A stretch of DNA of 64,000 bases from Luteimonas aquatica. Lineage in GTDB: Bacteria; Pseudomonadota; Gammaproteobacteria; Xanthomonadales; Xanthomonadaceae. Made by a program: the position numbers and the translations under genes. Location: the NCBI RefSeq assembly GCF_022662575.1, contig NZ_JALBFU010000001.1:119188-183187 (forward strand), read 5' to 3'. Positions within the stretch are counted from its first letter, which is position 1. Each line of letters starts with the position of its first letter. Shown here piece by piece: positions 9,841 through 18,099 of this stretch. The notes below the pieces were generated by a model. It saw nothing but the letters and a program-made list of their open reading frames with translations. It did no database searches and was not told where the DNA came from.

Positions 9841-9904
9841 CTCTCCCGCCATGCGGGGGAGAGGACGAGCGTACGAGACGGCGTCCGTCCGGAACGGGAC
9901 GGAC
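9841..9904 (+). promoter_or_regulatory. Two hairpins between the precursor genes
   Basis: CTCTCCCGC/GCGGGGGAGAG around CAT (9841-9863) and a perfect eight-base stem GTCCGTCC/GGACGGAC with a six-base loop (9883-9904) fill the 155-base gap between the two precursor genes. Neither has a T tract. They could stabilise or partly attenuate the transcript so that precursors are made in excess over enzymes. Confidence 0.45.
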
Positions 9905-9977
9905 CACCTGCCGGACGAGCGGATCGCCTGACCCGCATCCGAACCGCGTCCGGCCCTCAACCGAAACGGAGGATGGT

Positions 9978-10157
9978 ATGAGAAAAGCGAAAGCGATCTC
10001 CCGCGACCACGCAAGCGACGTTTCCGGTCGTCAGGCCAACGAGAAGCTGAACCGGCTGATCGGGCAGATCCAGAAGCAGATGCCGAAAGCCGCCGGCCTG
10101 GATGCGCAGGGCGCGGCAGCGGCCACGTCCTGCAGAACGCGGATCTATTGCGTTTGA
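9978..10157 (+). CDS. RiPP precursor peptide 2 (lanthipeptide-like), 59 aa
   Basis: The second 59-residue peptide, exactly the length of precursor 1, starts at ATG 9978 five bases after GGAGG (9968-9972). It shares the block KLNRLIGQIQKQMPK and LDAQG, then diverges and ends TSCRTRIYCV. Compared with precursor 1, the two cysteines are one residue further apart (CX5C against CX4C), while Thr/Ser-x-Cys order and RIYC are kept. The pair behaves as a leader/core family feeding the enzymes encoded just downstream. It overlaps no other credible gene. Confidence 0.8.
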   Translation: MRKAKAISRDHASDVSGRQANEKLNRLIGQIQKQMPKAAGLDAQGAAAATSCRTRIYCV

Positions 10158-10239
10158 GTCCGCGCGCCATGCGCCCGTCCGACGCCTCGCGCGCGGGCGG
10201 GCGCTTTCCGCCGTTCGCATCGGGCCGGCTCCCGCGGCG

Positions 10240-11511
10240 ATGAGCGGACCCGGGTCGGCCGGTCGTCGATTCGATTGGGACGGTTTCGTCGCGCGCCGCT
10301 GGGCGCGCGTGCCGGCGCGCCTCGCATCGCCCGAATGGCCCGGGCTGCGCGATCGGGCGTTTCGCCTGGCGGTGGAAATCAGCAAGCCGTTCAGGCGCGG
10401 AATGCGCTTCTTCACCTTGCCCAACGTGCGCTTCTTCGCCGGCGGCGAGGAGATACGCGCGCCCGGCGCGCTGCTGCCCGGCGTCAGGGATCGCGACTTG
10501 CCGGGATATCTGCAAAGGCTTGCGGCGCGCCTGCCGAACGACCTAGCCCGGGTGGAGATCGAACAGCCGCTGATGGCCGATGCCGCCGCCTGGGACGAAG
10601 TCAGGGGCTTCCTCGCGGGATTGTGCGATCGCGTGGGCTGTCCGCTGTCGCCGATCGTCGCCAGCCTCGTTCTCGGCCGCTTCGATCGCCACCATGCGCA
10701 CGCGAATGAATCGGTACTGCTGGTGCCCTTGCAGGGCGAAATCCGCGTCCGCTTCGAGGACGCCGTCGTGCCCGCGCGATTCGGCAATGCAATCTCGCTC
10801 GCGTGCCGGCCCGGGCGGATGCTGTACTGGCCGGCGGGCTGCCGGGTGCGGGAGCGCTGCGCGGAGGGCGGCCTGGCCCTGCGGCTGGTGATTCCGCACG
10901 ATCCGGCTGCGCCGCTGGAGGAAGTGCGCAAGCTGTTCGCGACGATGCGCCAGGCGGAGATCCATCCGCGCGACGAAACGCCCTATCTGCCTTTTCCGCC
11001 CCGCAAGCGCGCGAACGGCGCCGTGGCGGTGCCCGCAGTTCTGGCGCGCATGCATCGCGCCCTGGCGCAAGCCGAGGCCGTGGAACAGGCCGAACAGGCT
11101 CTGCGCGTGCAGTGGGCCAGCCGTGTCAGCGCGTGCGCCCTGGAGCCCGTGCCCGGCTTCGTCGCCTGCGACGCGCTGCAGCCGCGGGATCGCGTGCGCA
11201 TGGCGGACGGCGCGCGCATCGTGATGATGCCGATGGGGGCGGGCGTGGCGGTCTGGGCCGTCAATGGCTACGCCTTCGCGGTGCAGGACACGCCGGCCTC
11301 GGAGCTGTTGCGGCGGCGATTGACGGAGGGCGGCGTGCACACGGTGGCCGAGCTATGCGGTTCCGGCGTGTCCGGCAGCGATGAGGACGCGGCGCTCGCG
11401 CTTCTGCACCGGTTGTGCGGCGCGCGCGCGTTGCGACGGACGGGCGCGCGCGAATCCGCCGGGCGAAGCCGAACGCCGCCCGCATCCGTTCCCGGCAGCG
11501 CGCGCGGTTGA
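10240..11511 (+). CDS. Degenerate JmjC/cupin-like protein of the RiPP locus
   Basis: A 423-residue protein with the double-stranded beta-helix pattern of JmjC/ROXA-type cupins: 'SVLLVPLQGEIRVRF' and 'GRMLYWPAG' align with the same elements in the protein at 13996-15282. Where that paralogue has the HxD pair (HKD) this one has HAN (residues 154-156), and where it has the distal His this one has Val (about residue 203). The Fe(II) facial triad therefore appears lost and a catalytic role is unlikely. A C-terminal winged-helix-like region (about 330-410) ends the protein. It may act as a leader-binding or scaffold partner. ATG 10240 is chosen because upstream in-frame codons run into low-quality sequence. 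Confidence 0.75.
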   Translation: MSGPGSAGRRFDWDGFVARRWARVPARLASPEWPGLRDRAFRLAVEISKPFRRGMRFFTLPNVRFFAGGEEIRAPGALLPGVRDRDLPGYLQRLAARLPNDLARVEIEQPLMADAAAWDEVRGFLAGLCDRVGCPLSPIVASLVLGRFDRHHAHANESVLLVPLQGEIRVRFEDAVVPARFGNAISLACRPGRMLYWPAGCRVRERCAEGGLALRLVIPHDPAAPLEEVRKLFATMRQAEIHPRDETPYLPFPPRKRANGAVAVPAVLARMHRALAQAEAVEQAEQALRVQWASRVSACALEPVPGFVACDALQPRDRVRMADGARIVMMPMGAGVAVWAVNGYAFAVQDTPASELLRRRLTEGGVHTVAELCGSGVSGSDEDAALALLHRLCGARALRRTGARESAGRSRTPPASVPGSARG

Positions 11512-11515
11512 GCCC

Positions 11516-13999
11516 TTGAGTTCGCGCCACGGCGAGCATGGAGGTCCGATCCCGTCCCGCGCCTACGCGGCCGAGCAGGCGCTGCTGGTGCTGGCCAGGC
11601 CGGACAAGCGCAGGCCGCGTCCGGCGTTGCCGGCGGAAACCGAAAAACTGCTGCAAGGCCTCGCGCGCGGCCGCGGCGGCGGCCTGTTCCCGGCCGTGGC
11701 GCGCCTGTGCCGCGAAGGCGTGATCGCCCGCGCGCGGTCGTTGGGCGGGCGCGAGGATGCCGAACGGCTGGCCGCGACGTTGGCGAGTCCTGCATTCGTG
11801 CCCTTCGTGGAGATGATCGAGTCCCTGGGGCCGTGGTGCCGTCGCGTGCAGGATGCGTATCGCGACCTGTTTGGCCCCGGACTGGTCGGACTGGAGAATG
11901 CCGATCTGTTCGCGCCGTTGATCGGCGAGGCGTTCCAGTCCTGCGCCGAGGGCGGCGAGGCCCGCGCCGGCGAACTCGAGATCCTGCGCGGCGGCTTCCA
12001 GGCGTTCTTCGAGCGATTCGCGAAACGGTTGCGGCGCGACCTTGCCGGCGGCGTGTTCGAGAACGGCGCCGTCGATGGTCCCGTCGTCGCGCTCTGGGCC
12101 AGCCCGAGCGAGACCCACAATGGCCAGCAGCGCGTCCTGCGCCTGCGCTTCGCCGGTGGCGCCGCCATCGCCTACAAGCCGCGCCCGGCCGACGGCGAGC
12201 GCATCTTCATGGCTGCGCGCGAAAGCGGCGCGCCGGTCTCGCTGTTCGAATGGATCAACGCCTTGCCACCCGCTTCCGGCCCGGTGCAGCTGCCGACGCT
12301 GCGGGTCTGGCAGGGGAACGGGCGCGACCGCTGGACCTACAGCTGGCAGGAATGGATCGACCGGCCGCCGCAATGGGGAACCTTGCGCGATTCGCCGCGC
12401 CTGCGGCTGACGGGAACGCGTCTGGCGCCGCGCGAGGCGGCCGCTTATTGGACGCGCGCCGGCGCCCTGGCCGCCGCCTGCTACGGATTCGGGATTTCCG
12501 ATCTGGGCGAGGGCAATCTGCTGGCCGGCGTGCGGCGGGAAGCGAAGGTGCCGATGCCGTACATCGTCGATCTGGAGGTCTTTTCCTGTCCGCTGCGGCG
12601 CCTGAGCGGCACCGGCCTGATCGAGAAGGGGCGGGGCGGCTTCCATCATGTCGGCTTCGAGTCCGAGCCGCGCTGGTGCAGCGCGGAAGGGCCGCCGGTG
12701 GCGTTCCTGGAATCGCGCGGCGGCGCGCTGCGCCTGCATCGGATCGCCACGCCCTGGGCGAGGAGCGAAACCCGCACGGTCGTCGGCGATACGCTCGGCA
12801 ACACCGGCTATGGGGCGTATCTGCTGCCCATGCTGCGCGGCATGTTCGACCTGTGGACCGGCGTCAACCTGCACCGCGATGCGTTGTTGCGCCATCTGCG
12901 CGCGCTGGTCCGCGGCCGGCGCGTGCGCGTGCTCGCCAAGTTCACCGCCAGCTACGCGCGCGAACTCGAGCGGCGGCGCGGCGGCAAGGGCGTGCCGCGA
13001 CCAGGGCGTGCGGCCGCGCGCTTCAGCCGCGAGGAAGCGTTGCAGATGGATCGGCTGGACGTGCCGTATTTTTTCGCGCCGGCCGGCGGCGGCGCTCTCT
13101 CATGGCTCGATCCGGACGCGCCGGCGACGGCTCGCGCCGCGGGACGGCAGCCGACGGAAACGGCTTCCATGCTTCCCGATCCCGCCGTCCTCGCCGGACG
13201 GAATCTCGAATTCGTCGACCTGGCGGTGCTGATCAAGGACGCGATCGAGTACATCCATCCGGATCTGGAGCGCGCCGTTCCCGGCCTGCTCAGGCACGGC
13301 GACGGCTACCGCATGCGCGATGCCGCGCTCGGCGTGGAGCTTCGCATCGAGCGTGCCGGCGCCGGGAGCGCCAGCTTCGACTGGCCGCAGGCGGGACGGA
13401 GATTGACCTTCTCCTGGAACCGCCGCAACGTCCGGCTCACGCCGGAGCCGTTGCCGCCGCCGGTCGCGACGCGGAGCGACGTCAGGCGGCAGCTGTTGCG
13501 CCTGCGCGCCGTCGACGTGCCGCTGCGCGCGGTCTGGGCGGCAGGCGCGTTCCGCGATCGCACGCTGGGGCGGCATCTCGACGCGCTGACGGCCGCGGGC
13601 CTGCAATGGCTCGCGCAAGTGATCGGCGAGCACGGATGGCCGACGCGGGCGATGGTGGGCAAGCGCGCCTGCGAGTTCGCCGCGCAGTTGATCCAGCATG
13701 CGGAGCAGGAGGAGGCCGGCTTGCAGGGGAGATGCCTGCGGCTGATGACCGAGGCCGCGGCCAGGGGCGAGGTGCCGATGCGCCATGTCGCCTACCTGAC
13801 CGATGCCTGGCGGCTGAACACCGGGCGCAAGCAGCTCTACGGCAGCAAGTTCGTCAAGCGCCGCGGGCGGCTGGTGCCGTGCCCGATCGCACGGCCACGA
13901 CAGGTGGATGCGCGCCGGCGGCAGATGGGGTTGCCGCCTCTGGCCGAGTACCAGCGCGCCTTGCAGCGCCTGCACGACGGGGAGAGGACGCAGCAATGA
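11516..13999 (+). CDS. LanM-type dehydratase domain protein without LanC, DUF6624-like C-terminus
   Basis: About 827 residues from TTG 11516 (start uncertain; ATG 11381 would overlap the upstream gene by 131 bases). The first 500 residues match the lanthipeptide-synthetase dehydratase fold (DUF4135): SETHNGQQ (E199, H201), IAYKPRP (K221), DLGEGNLLAG (D329, G331, N334), IVDLE (D352) and RVLAKFT (R471, T477). In LanM these elements phosphorylate Ser/Thr and eliminate phosphate. Two positions depart from usual: Glu for the first Asp of the DxH pair, and Gly for the His of DLHxEN. No LanC cyclase zinc motifs follow; residues about 680-780 instead resemble DUF6624 (HGWP, VG, QHAEQEE, YLTD, QLYGSKF). 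Stop and next start overlap (ATGA). Confidence 0.8.
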   Translation: MSSRHGEHGGPIPSRAYAAEQALLVLARPDKRRPRPALPAETEKLLQGLARGRGGGLFPAVARLCREGVIARARSLGGREDAERLAATLASPAFVPFVEMIESLGPWCRRVQDAYRDLFGPGLVGLENADLFAPLIGEAFQSCAEGGEARAGELEILRGGFQAFFERFAKRLRRDLAGGVFENGAVDGPVVALWASPSETHNGQQRVLRLRFAGGAAIAYKPRPADGERIFMAARESGAPVSLFEWINALPPASGPVQLPTLRVWQGNGRDRWTYSWQEWIDRPPQWGTLRDSPRLRLTGTRLAPREAAAYWTRAGALAAACYGFGISDLGEGNLLAGVRREAKVPMPYIVDLEVFSCPLRRLSGTGLIEKGRGGFHHVGFESEPRWCSAEGPPVAFLESRGGALRLHRIATPWARSETRTVVGDTLGNTGYGAYLLPMLRGMFDLWTGVNLHRDALLRHLRALVRGRRVRVLAKFTASYARELERRRGGKGVPRPGRAAARFSREEALQMDRLDVPYFFAPAGGGALSWLDPDAPATARAAGRQPTETASMLPDPAVLAGRNLEFVDLAVLIKDAIEYIHPDLERAVPGLLRHGDGYRMRDAALGVELRIERAGAGSASFDWPQAGRRLTFSWNRRNVRLTPEPLPPPVATRSDVRRQLLRLRAVDVPLRAVWAAGAFRDRTLGRHLDALTAAGLQWLAQVIGEHGWPTRAMVGKRACEFAAQLIQHAEQEEAGLQGRCLRLMTEAAARGEVPMRHVAYLTDAWRLNTGRKQLYGSKFVKRRGRLVPCPIARPRQVDARRRQMGLPPLAEYQRALQRLHDGERTQQ

Positions 14000-15282
14000 C
14001 GGCGCGGCACTACGCGGTGGAACGCAGGCTGGACTGGAAACGGTTCGCCGAGCGCTACTGGGACCGGCGGCCCGTGCTGTTCCGGGGCTCGGGCGCGACG
14101 CCGTATCGCGCCGAGGACGCCTTGCGCGCGGCGGCGCGCGCGGCCGTCATGCCGGCCGTCGACCCTTCGGCGCCGGCGATCCGTTTCGCGCTGGGCCGGC
14201 GTCTGCAGCCGGGAGGCGCGGCCTGGGCGCCGCGCCCGGAAGAGCGCTCCTTCGGCGACTACGCGCGCCGCGTCGCGGGCGACGCCAGGTACGCGCTGAT
14301 CGTGAATTATCTCCATCATTTTTCGCCGGAGGTCTGGCGGGCGGGGAGCGGCTTCTTCCATGGCCTGTGGCGGCAGGTCGGCCTGCCGCTTTCCGGGGCG
14401 ATCACCACGCTGTTCCACGGCAGCTACGAGAGCACGCCGGTCGGCGTGCACAAGGACCGCTTCGCCACGTTCATGTTCCCGCTGCAGGGGCGCAAGCGGA
14501 TGCGCTTCTGGGCGCGGCGCCCCTGGGACGACGCGGTGACGACCCGGCTGGATTACGGCGACTATCTCCAGGCGTCCTTCGCGATCGACGTCGAGCCGGG
14601 CGACATCCTGTACTGGCCGGCGAGCTACTACCACGTCGGCGAAACGACCGATGCGGATTACGCGACCAGCGTCAACGTCGGCATTCCCAGGGACGAGCAC
14701 AAGCTGCTCTACGACCTGGAACAGTTCGCCCAGGCGATGCCGGCGCGCAATGCGACGCGCCGGCGCACGAGGCGACCGGAGGCGTTCGGCGCCGGCGGCG
14801 CGGCCTTGCCGGCCGGCATGGCGTCGGCGTGGGCGCGCTTTCGCCAGGACCTGGGCGAGGAGCGTCTGCGCACGGCCGTCGCCGCCGGCTATCTGCAGCT
14901 GCTGACCGGGTGCGGATTCGTTCCGGCGCCGCCTGCGCAGCGGGGGCGCGGGCCCGGCGATGGCGAATTGCTGCGGCTGCGGGACCGCCGCTTCCCGATC
15001 GCGTGGACGGATCTGGCGGCCGATCGCGTGCTGTGCGGCGCGGGCGGCCACGTGCGCGGCATACTGGCCGGCGGCGAGCGGGTGGCCGGCCTGTTCCGCG
15101 ACTTGAATTCGACCGGGCCGGCGAGCGTGGCCGAACTGCTGGCGCCCTTCGCGGATGCGCCCGGCGCCGGGCGCGCGGCGCGCGGCATGCCCTGGCTGCC
15201 GGCCGATCGCCAGGGGATGCGCGCCTTGCTCGGATGGCTGGCCGCGACCGGCGCGGTGGAGCGCATGCCGCGCTCCCGATAG
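13996..15282 (+). CDS. JmjC/cupin Fe(II)/2-oxoglutarate-type oxygenase of the RiPP locus
   Basis: A 428-residue protein with a JmjC-like cupin: 'FHGSYESTPVGVHKDRF' supplies H152 and D154, and 'YWPASYYHVGE' supplies H213, together a complete 2-His-1-Asp iron site. ROXA-like ribosomal oxygenases share this layout, including a C-terminal winged-helix-like region. Position directly after the dehydratase with ATGA overlap argues instead for peptide modification, for example beta-hydroxylation of a core or leader residue. Reaction and substrate are inference. It is the last gene of the locus; no transporter or protease follows. Confidence 0.8.
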   Translation: MTARHYAVERRLDWKRFAERYWDRRPVLFRGSGATPYRAEDALRAAARAAVMPAVDPSAPAIRFALGRRLQPGGAAWAPRPEERSFGDYARRVAGDARYALIVNYLHHFSPEVWRAGSGFFHGLWRQVGLPLSGAITTLFHGSYESTPVGVHKDRFATFMFPLQGRKRMRFWARRPWDDAVTTRLDYGDYLQASFAIDVEPGDILYWPASYYHVGETTDADYATSVNVGIPRDEHKLLYDLEQFAQAMPARNATRRRTRRPEAFGAGGAALPAGMASAWARFRQDLGEERLRTAVAAGYLQLLTGCGFVPAPPAQRGRGPGDGELLRLRDRRFPIAWTDLAADRVLCGAGGHVRGILAGGERVAGLFRDLNSTGPASVAELLAPFADAPGAGRAARGMPWLPADRQGMRALLGWLAATGAVERMPRSR

Positions 15283-15451
15283 GCCCCGCGGATCCTGGTC
15301 CTGGCCGCGCAGCGTGCCGGCGAAAGACAGGGCTAGGCTCGACCCGGATGTTCCAGGCCGCGGTAGCGCCGAAGCGTCATCGGAACGGGAGGGATCGACC
15401 GGGACGGCGCGCTGCGCCGGATACGCCGAAATGGCGGGATTCCGGGCAGAC

Positions 15452-15480
15452 TTGCAATCATCGGCCCCAGTCACCATAAT
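15452..15480 (+). promoter_or_regulatory. Promoter of initiator tRNA / rimP-nusA operon
   Basis: TTGCAA (15452-15457) and CATAAT (15475-15480) are spaced by exactly 17 bases, and the tRNA 5' end follows eleven bases after the -10 hexamer. This is the best sigma-70-like match in the window. No other feature was seen in 15283-15451. Confidence 0.65.
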
Positions 15481-15491
15481 TCCGCTTCTGA

Positions 15492-15568
15492 TGCGGGGTG
15501 GAGCAGTCTGGCAGCTCGTCGGGCTCATAACCCGAAGGTCGCAGGTTCAAATCCTGCCCCCGCTACCA
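15492..15568 (+). tRNA. metY: tRNA-fMet (CAT), initiator
   Basis: A 77-base cloverleaf including the encoded 3' CCA. The anticodon loop CTCATAA lies on a stem with three consecutive G-C pairs (GGG/CCC), and positions 1 and 72 are mismatched (T-T here). Both are hallmarks of bacterial initiator tRNA. GGTTCAAATCC forms the T arm. Its location upstream of rimP-nusA-infB matches the metY position known in Escherichia coli. Confidence 0.95.
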
Positions 15569-15585
15569 GCTTTTCGCGATCGACG

Positions 15586-15610
15586 AAAAGCCTCCGAGGA
15601 GGCTTTTTTT
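15586..15610 (+). terminator. Intrinsic terminator after tRNA-fMet
   Basis: The stem AAAAGCCTCC/GGAGGCTTTT with a minimal loop is followed by a run of seven T residues ending at 15610. It would end a monocistronic tRNA transcript, or attenuate read-through into rimP. Confidence 0.8.
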
Positions 15611-15752
15611 GATGGCGGGAAAGTCGGGCTTCGCCGGGACATGCTGCTCCCCGGCGCCGAAATCCAGTGGTATCGGACAAGGGGCCCGACGGGCCCCTTG
15701 TTGTTTTCGGGCGCGCGCAACGCGCCCGAGGACGAAGCTCCCACGGAAAGAG

Positions 15753-16355
15753 ATGACCGACAAAGCCACCGAAATCGCGACTCTGCTGGCGCCGACGATC
15801 CACTCGCTGGGCCTGGAGCTGCTGGGCGCCGAGTATCTGCCGGCGCCGGGCAGCGCGGTGCTGCGCCTGTACATCGACGTGCCGGCCGACGCCGCGGACG
15901 GGCGCGTGGTCGGCATCGAGGACTGCGAGGCGGTCAGCCGCGAGGTTTCGGCGCAGCTCGACGTCGAGGACCCGATCAGCGGCAATTACACCCTGGAAGT
16001 CTCCTCGCCGGGCGTCGACAGGCCGCTGTTCTCGCCGGCGCATTTCGCGCGCTTCCTCGGCGAGCAGGCCAAGGTCGGGCTGAAGCTGCCGCAGGACGGG
16101 CGCCGCAGGCTGCAGGGCGCGATCGCCGGCGTCGAGGGCGACACCGTCACTTTCGAAGTCGACGGCACGCCGGTCGCGGTCGCCTTCGACAACATCGACA
16201 AGGCGCGGCTGGTCCCGGACTGGGTGGCGCTGGGCTACGCCCCGGCAAAAGACAAATCGGGCCGCGACGCGCGACCCGGCAAGCAAGCCAAGAAACAACC
16301 CACGAACAAACCCACCAACAAGCCGGCGGGCGCACCGAAATCCCAACCGAAGTAA
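15753..16355 (+). CDS. rimP: Ribosome maturation factor RimP
   Basis: A 200-residue factor needed for 30S subunit maturation. The family pattern is clear: '[15 protein letters not shown]', 'LRLYIDVP', '[22 protein letters not shown]', then '[15 protein letters not shown]', followed by an SH3-like C-terminal domain. ATG 15753 follows GGAAAGAG. The tail after about residue 165 is a Lys/Gln/Asn/Pro-rich low-complexity extension beyond the usual family length of about 150-170. It lies upstream of nusA as in most proteobacteria. Confidence 0.95.
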   Translation: MTDKATEIATLLAPTIHSLGLELLGAEYLPAPGSAVLRLYIDVPADAADGRVVGIEDCEAVSREVSAQLDVEDPISGNYTLEVSSPGVDRPLFSPAHFARFLGEQAKVGLKLPQDGRRRLQGAIAGVEGDTVTFEVDGTPVAVAFDNIDKARLVPDWVALGYAPAKDKSGRDARPGKQAKKQPTNKPTNKPAGAPKSQPK

Positions 16356-16359
16356 TCAG

Positions 16360-16407
16360 CCCCCTTAAGTTAAGGGGGCGGCCATTTGCAGCGAAGCTGC
16401 AAATGGC
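16360..16407 (+). repeat. Paired palindromic element between rimP and nusA
   Basis: Two adjacent perfect stems: CCCCCTTAA/TTAAGGGGG (16360-16378) and GCCATTTGCAGC/GCTGCAAATGGC around GAA (16381-16407). The sharp, AT-containing perfect symmetry in otherwise very GC-rich DNA looks like a REP-type interspersed element rather than a terminator, since no T tract follows. No second copy was found in this window. Confidence 0.55.
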
Positions 16408-16473
16408 GGGGTTGTGGAGGCGTTCGCGATTGTTACCGAAGTACGGACATACAAGTTTCAGAGGTCTAACAGA

Positions 16474-17985
16474 ATGAGCAAGGAACTGTTGCTAGTCGTC
16501 GACGCGGTCGCCAACGAGAAGGGCGTGCCGGAAGCCGTCATCCTGGAAGCCATCGAGGCGGCGCTCGCCACCGCGGCGAAGAAGCGCTACCACGACCAGG
16601 ACGTGCTTACGCGCGTGCAGATCGATCCCAAGGACGGCAGCTACCTGACCTTCCGCCGCTGGGAAGTGGTGGCCGACGACGTGGTGATGGAATCGCCCGA
16701 CCGCCAGGTCCGCCTGATGGACGCGGTCGACGAAAGCGAGGGCGCCGAGGTCGGCGACTACATCGAGGAGCAGATCGAGAACGCCGAATTCGGCCGCATC
16801 GCCGCCCAGGCCGCCAAGCAGGTGATCGTGCAGCGCGTGCGCGAGGCCGAGCGTGCGCAGGTCGTCGACGCCTGGAAGAACCGCGTCGGCGAGCTGGTGA
16901 CCGGCGTGGTCAAGCGCGTGGAGCGCGGCAACGTCTACGTCGACCTCGGCGGCAACGCCGAGGCCTTCATCCCCAAGGACAAGGCCATCCCGCGCGACGT
17001 CGTGCGCGCCGGCGACCGCATCCGCGGCTACCTGTACGACGTGCGCAGCGAGCCCCGCGGCCCGCAGCTGTTCATCAGCCGCGCCGCGCCGGAATTCATG
17101 ATGGAGCTGTTCAAGCTGGAGGTGCCGGAAGTCGGCCAGGGCCTGGTCGAGATCAAGGCCTGCGCCCGCGATCCGGGCGACCGCGCCAAGATCGCCGTGG
17201 TGGCCTACGACAACCGCACCGATCCGATCGGGGCCTGCATCGGCATGCGCGGTTCGCGCGTGCAGGCGGTGTCCAACGAGCTCAACGGCGAGCGCGTGGA
17301 CATCGTGCTGTGGTCGGACAACCCGGCGCAGTTCGTCATCAACGCGATGGCGCCGGCGGAAGTGCAGTCGATCATCGTCGACGAGGAAAAGCATTCGATG
17401 GACCTGGCCGTCGCCGAGGAGCGGCTGGCGCAGGCGATCGGCAAGGGCGGCCAGAACGTGCGCCTGGCCAGCCGCCTGTCCGGCTGGCAGCTCAACGTGA
17501 TGACCCAGGACCAGGTCACCGAGAAGTCGGAGGCCGAGCAGGCCGCCGCGCGCCAGCTGTTCCAGGACAAGCTGGAGGTCGACGAGGAAATCGCCGGCAT
17601 CCTGGTGTCCGAGGGCTTCACCACGGTCGAGGAAATCGCCTACGTGCCGGTCGGCGAGCTGCTGGCGGTGGAAGGCTTCGACGAGGACATCGTCGAGGAG
17701 TTGCGCGCCCGCGCCCGCGATGCGCTGCTCAACGACGCCCTGGCCGTGGAGGAGGGGCTGGACGAGAACGCCCCCGCCGAGGACCTGCTGCAGCTGGCCG
17801 GCATGGACGAGGAGACCGCCTTCGCCCTGGCCGAGCACGGCGTACGCACCAGCGAGGACCTGTCGGACCTGGGCGCGGACGAAGTGGTCGAGTTCGGTAT
17901 CGAGGGGCTGGACGAGGCGCGCGCCGCCGCGCTGATCCTGGCCGCCCGCGCCGAGGAGATCGCACGGCTGGAACGGGAAGGCTGA
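16474..17985 (+). CDS. nusA: Transcription termination/antitermination factor NusA
   Basis: A 503-residue RNA-polymerase-associated factor. The N-terminal domain (about 1-125) is followed by S1 ('GVVKRVERGNVYVDLGG'), KH1 ('DPIGACIGMRGSRVQAV'), KH2 ('AIGKGGQNVRLASRL') and two C-terminal acidic helix-hairpin-helix repeats (about 365-420 and 435-500), as in gammaproteobacterial NusA. ATG 16474 is set by homology and gives MSKELLLVVDAV. The gene precedes infB by about 115 bases. Confidence 0.97.
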   Translation: MSKELLLVVDAVANEKGVPEAVILEAIEAALATAAKKRYHDQDVLTRVQIDPKDGSYLTFRRWEVVADDVVMESPDRQVRLMDAVDESEGAEVGDYIEEQIENAEFGRIAAQAAKQVIVQRVREAERAQVVDAWKNRVGELVTGVVKRVERGNVYVDLGGNAEAFIPKDKAIPRDVVRAGDRIRGYLYDVRSEPRGPQLFISRAAPEFMMELFKLEVPEVGQGLVEIKACARDPGDRAKIAVVAYDNRTDPIGACIGMRGSRVQAVSNELNGERVDIVLWSDNPAQFVINAMAPAEVQSIIVDEEKHSMDLAVAEERLAQAIGKGGQNVRLASRLSGWQLNVMTQDQVTEKSEAEQAAARQLFQDKLEVDEEIAGILVSEGFTTVEEIAYVPVGELLAVEGFDEDIVEELRARARDALLNDALAVEEGLDENAPAEDLLQLAGMDEETAFALAEHGVRTSEDLSDLGADEVVEFGIEGLDEARAAALILAARAEEIARLEREG

Positions 17986-18099
17986 ACGCCGGCTCGGAAC
18001 CGAAACCGCACGTCGCATGATCTACGGTCCCCGGCCATGAACTAAAATCGTCATATCACGCGCGGGCCGCGGCCCGCGCACCAAAACATCGGAAACCGA

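Noticed and set aside
11381-11515. Extended ATG start for the dehydratase gene
   Set aside because: Would overlap the upstream cupin gene by 131 bases and add an Arg/Cys-rich stretch unlike the family; TTG 11516 is preferred, though not proven.
10240-15282. Reading the two cupin genes as ordinary ribosomal-protein oxygenases
   Set aside because: Possible by fold, but both flank a dehydratase with precursor peptides, one is catalytically degenerate, and the junctions are tightly coupled; a RiPP role explains the context better.
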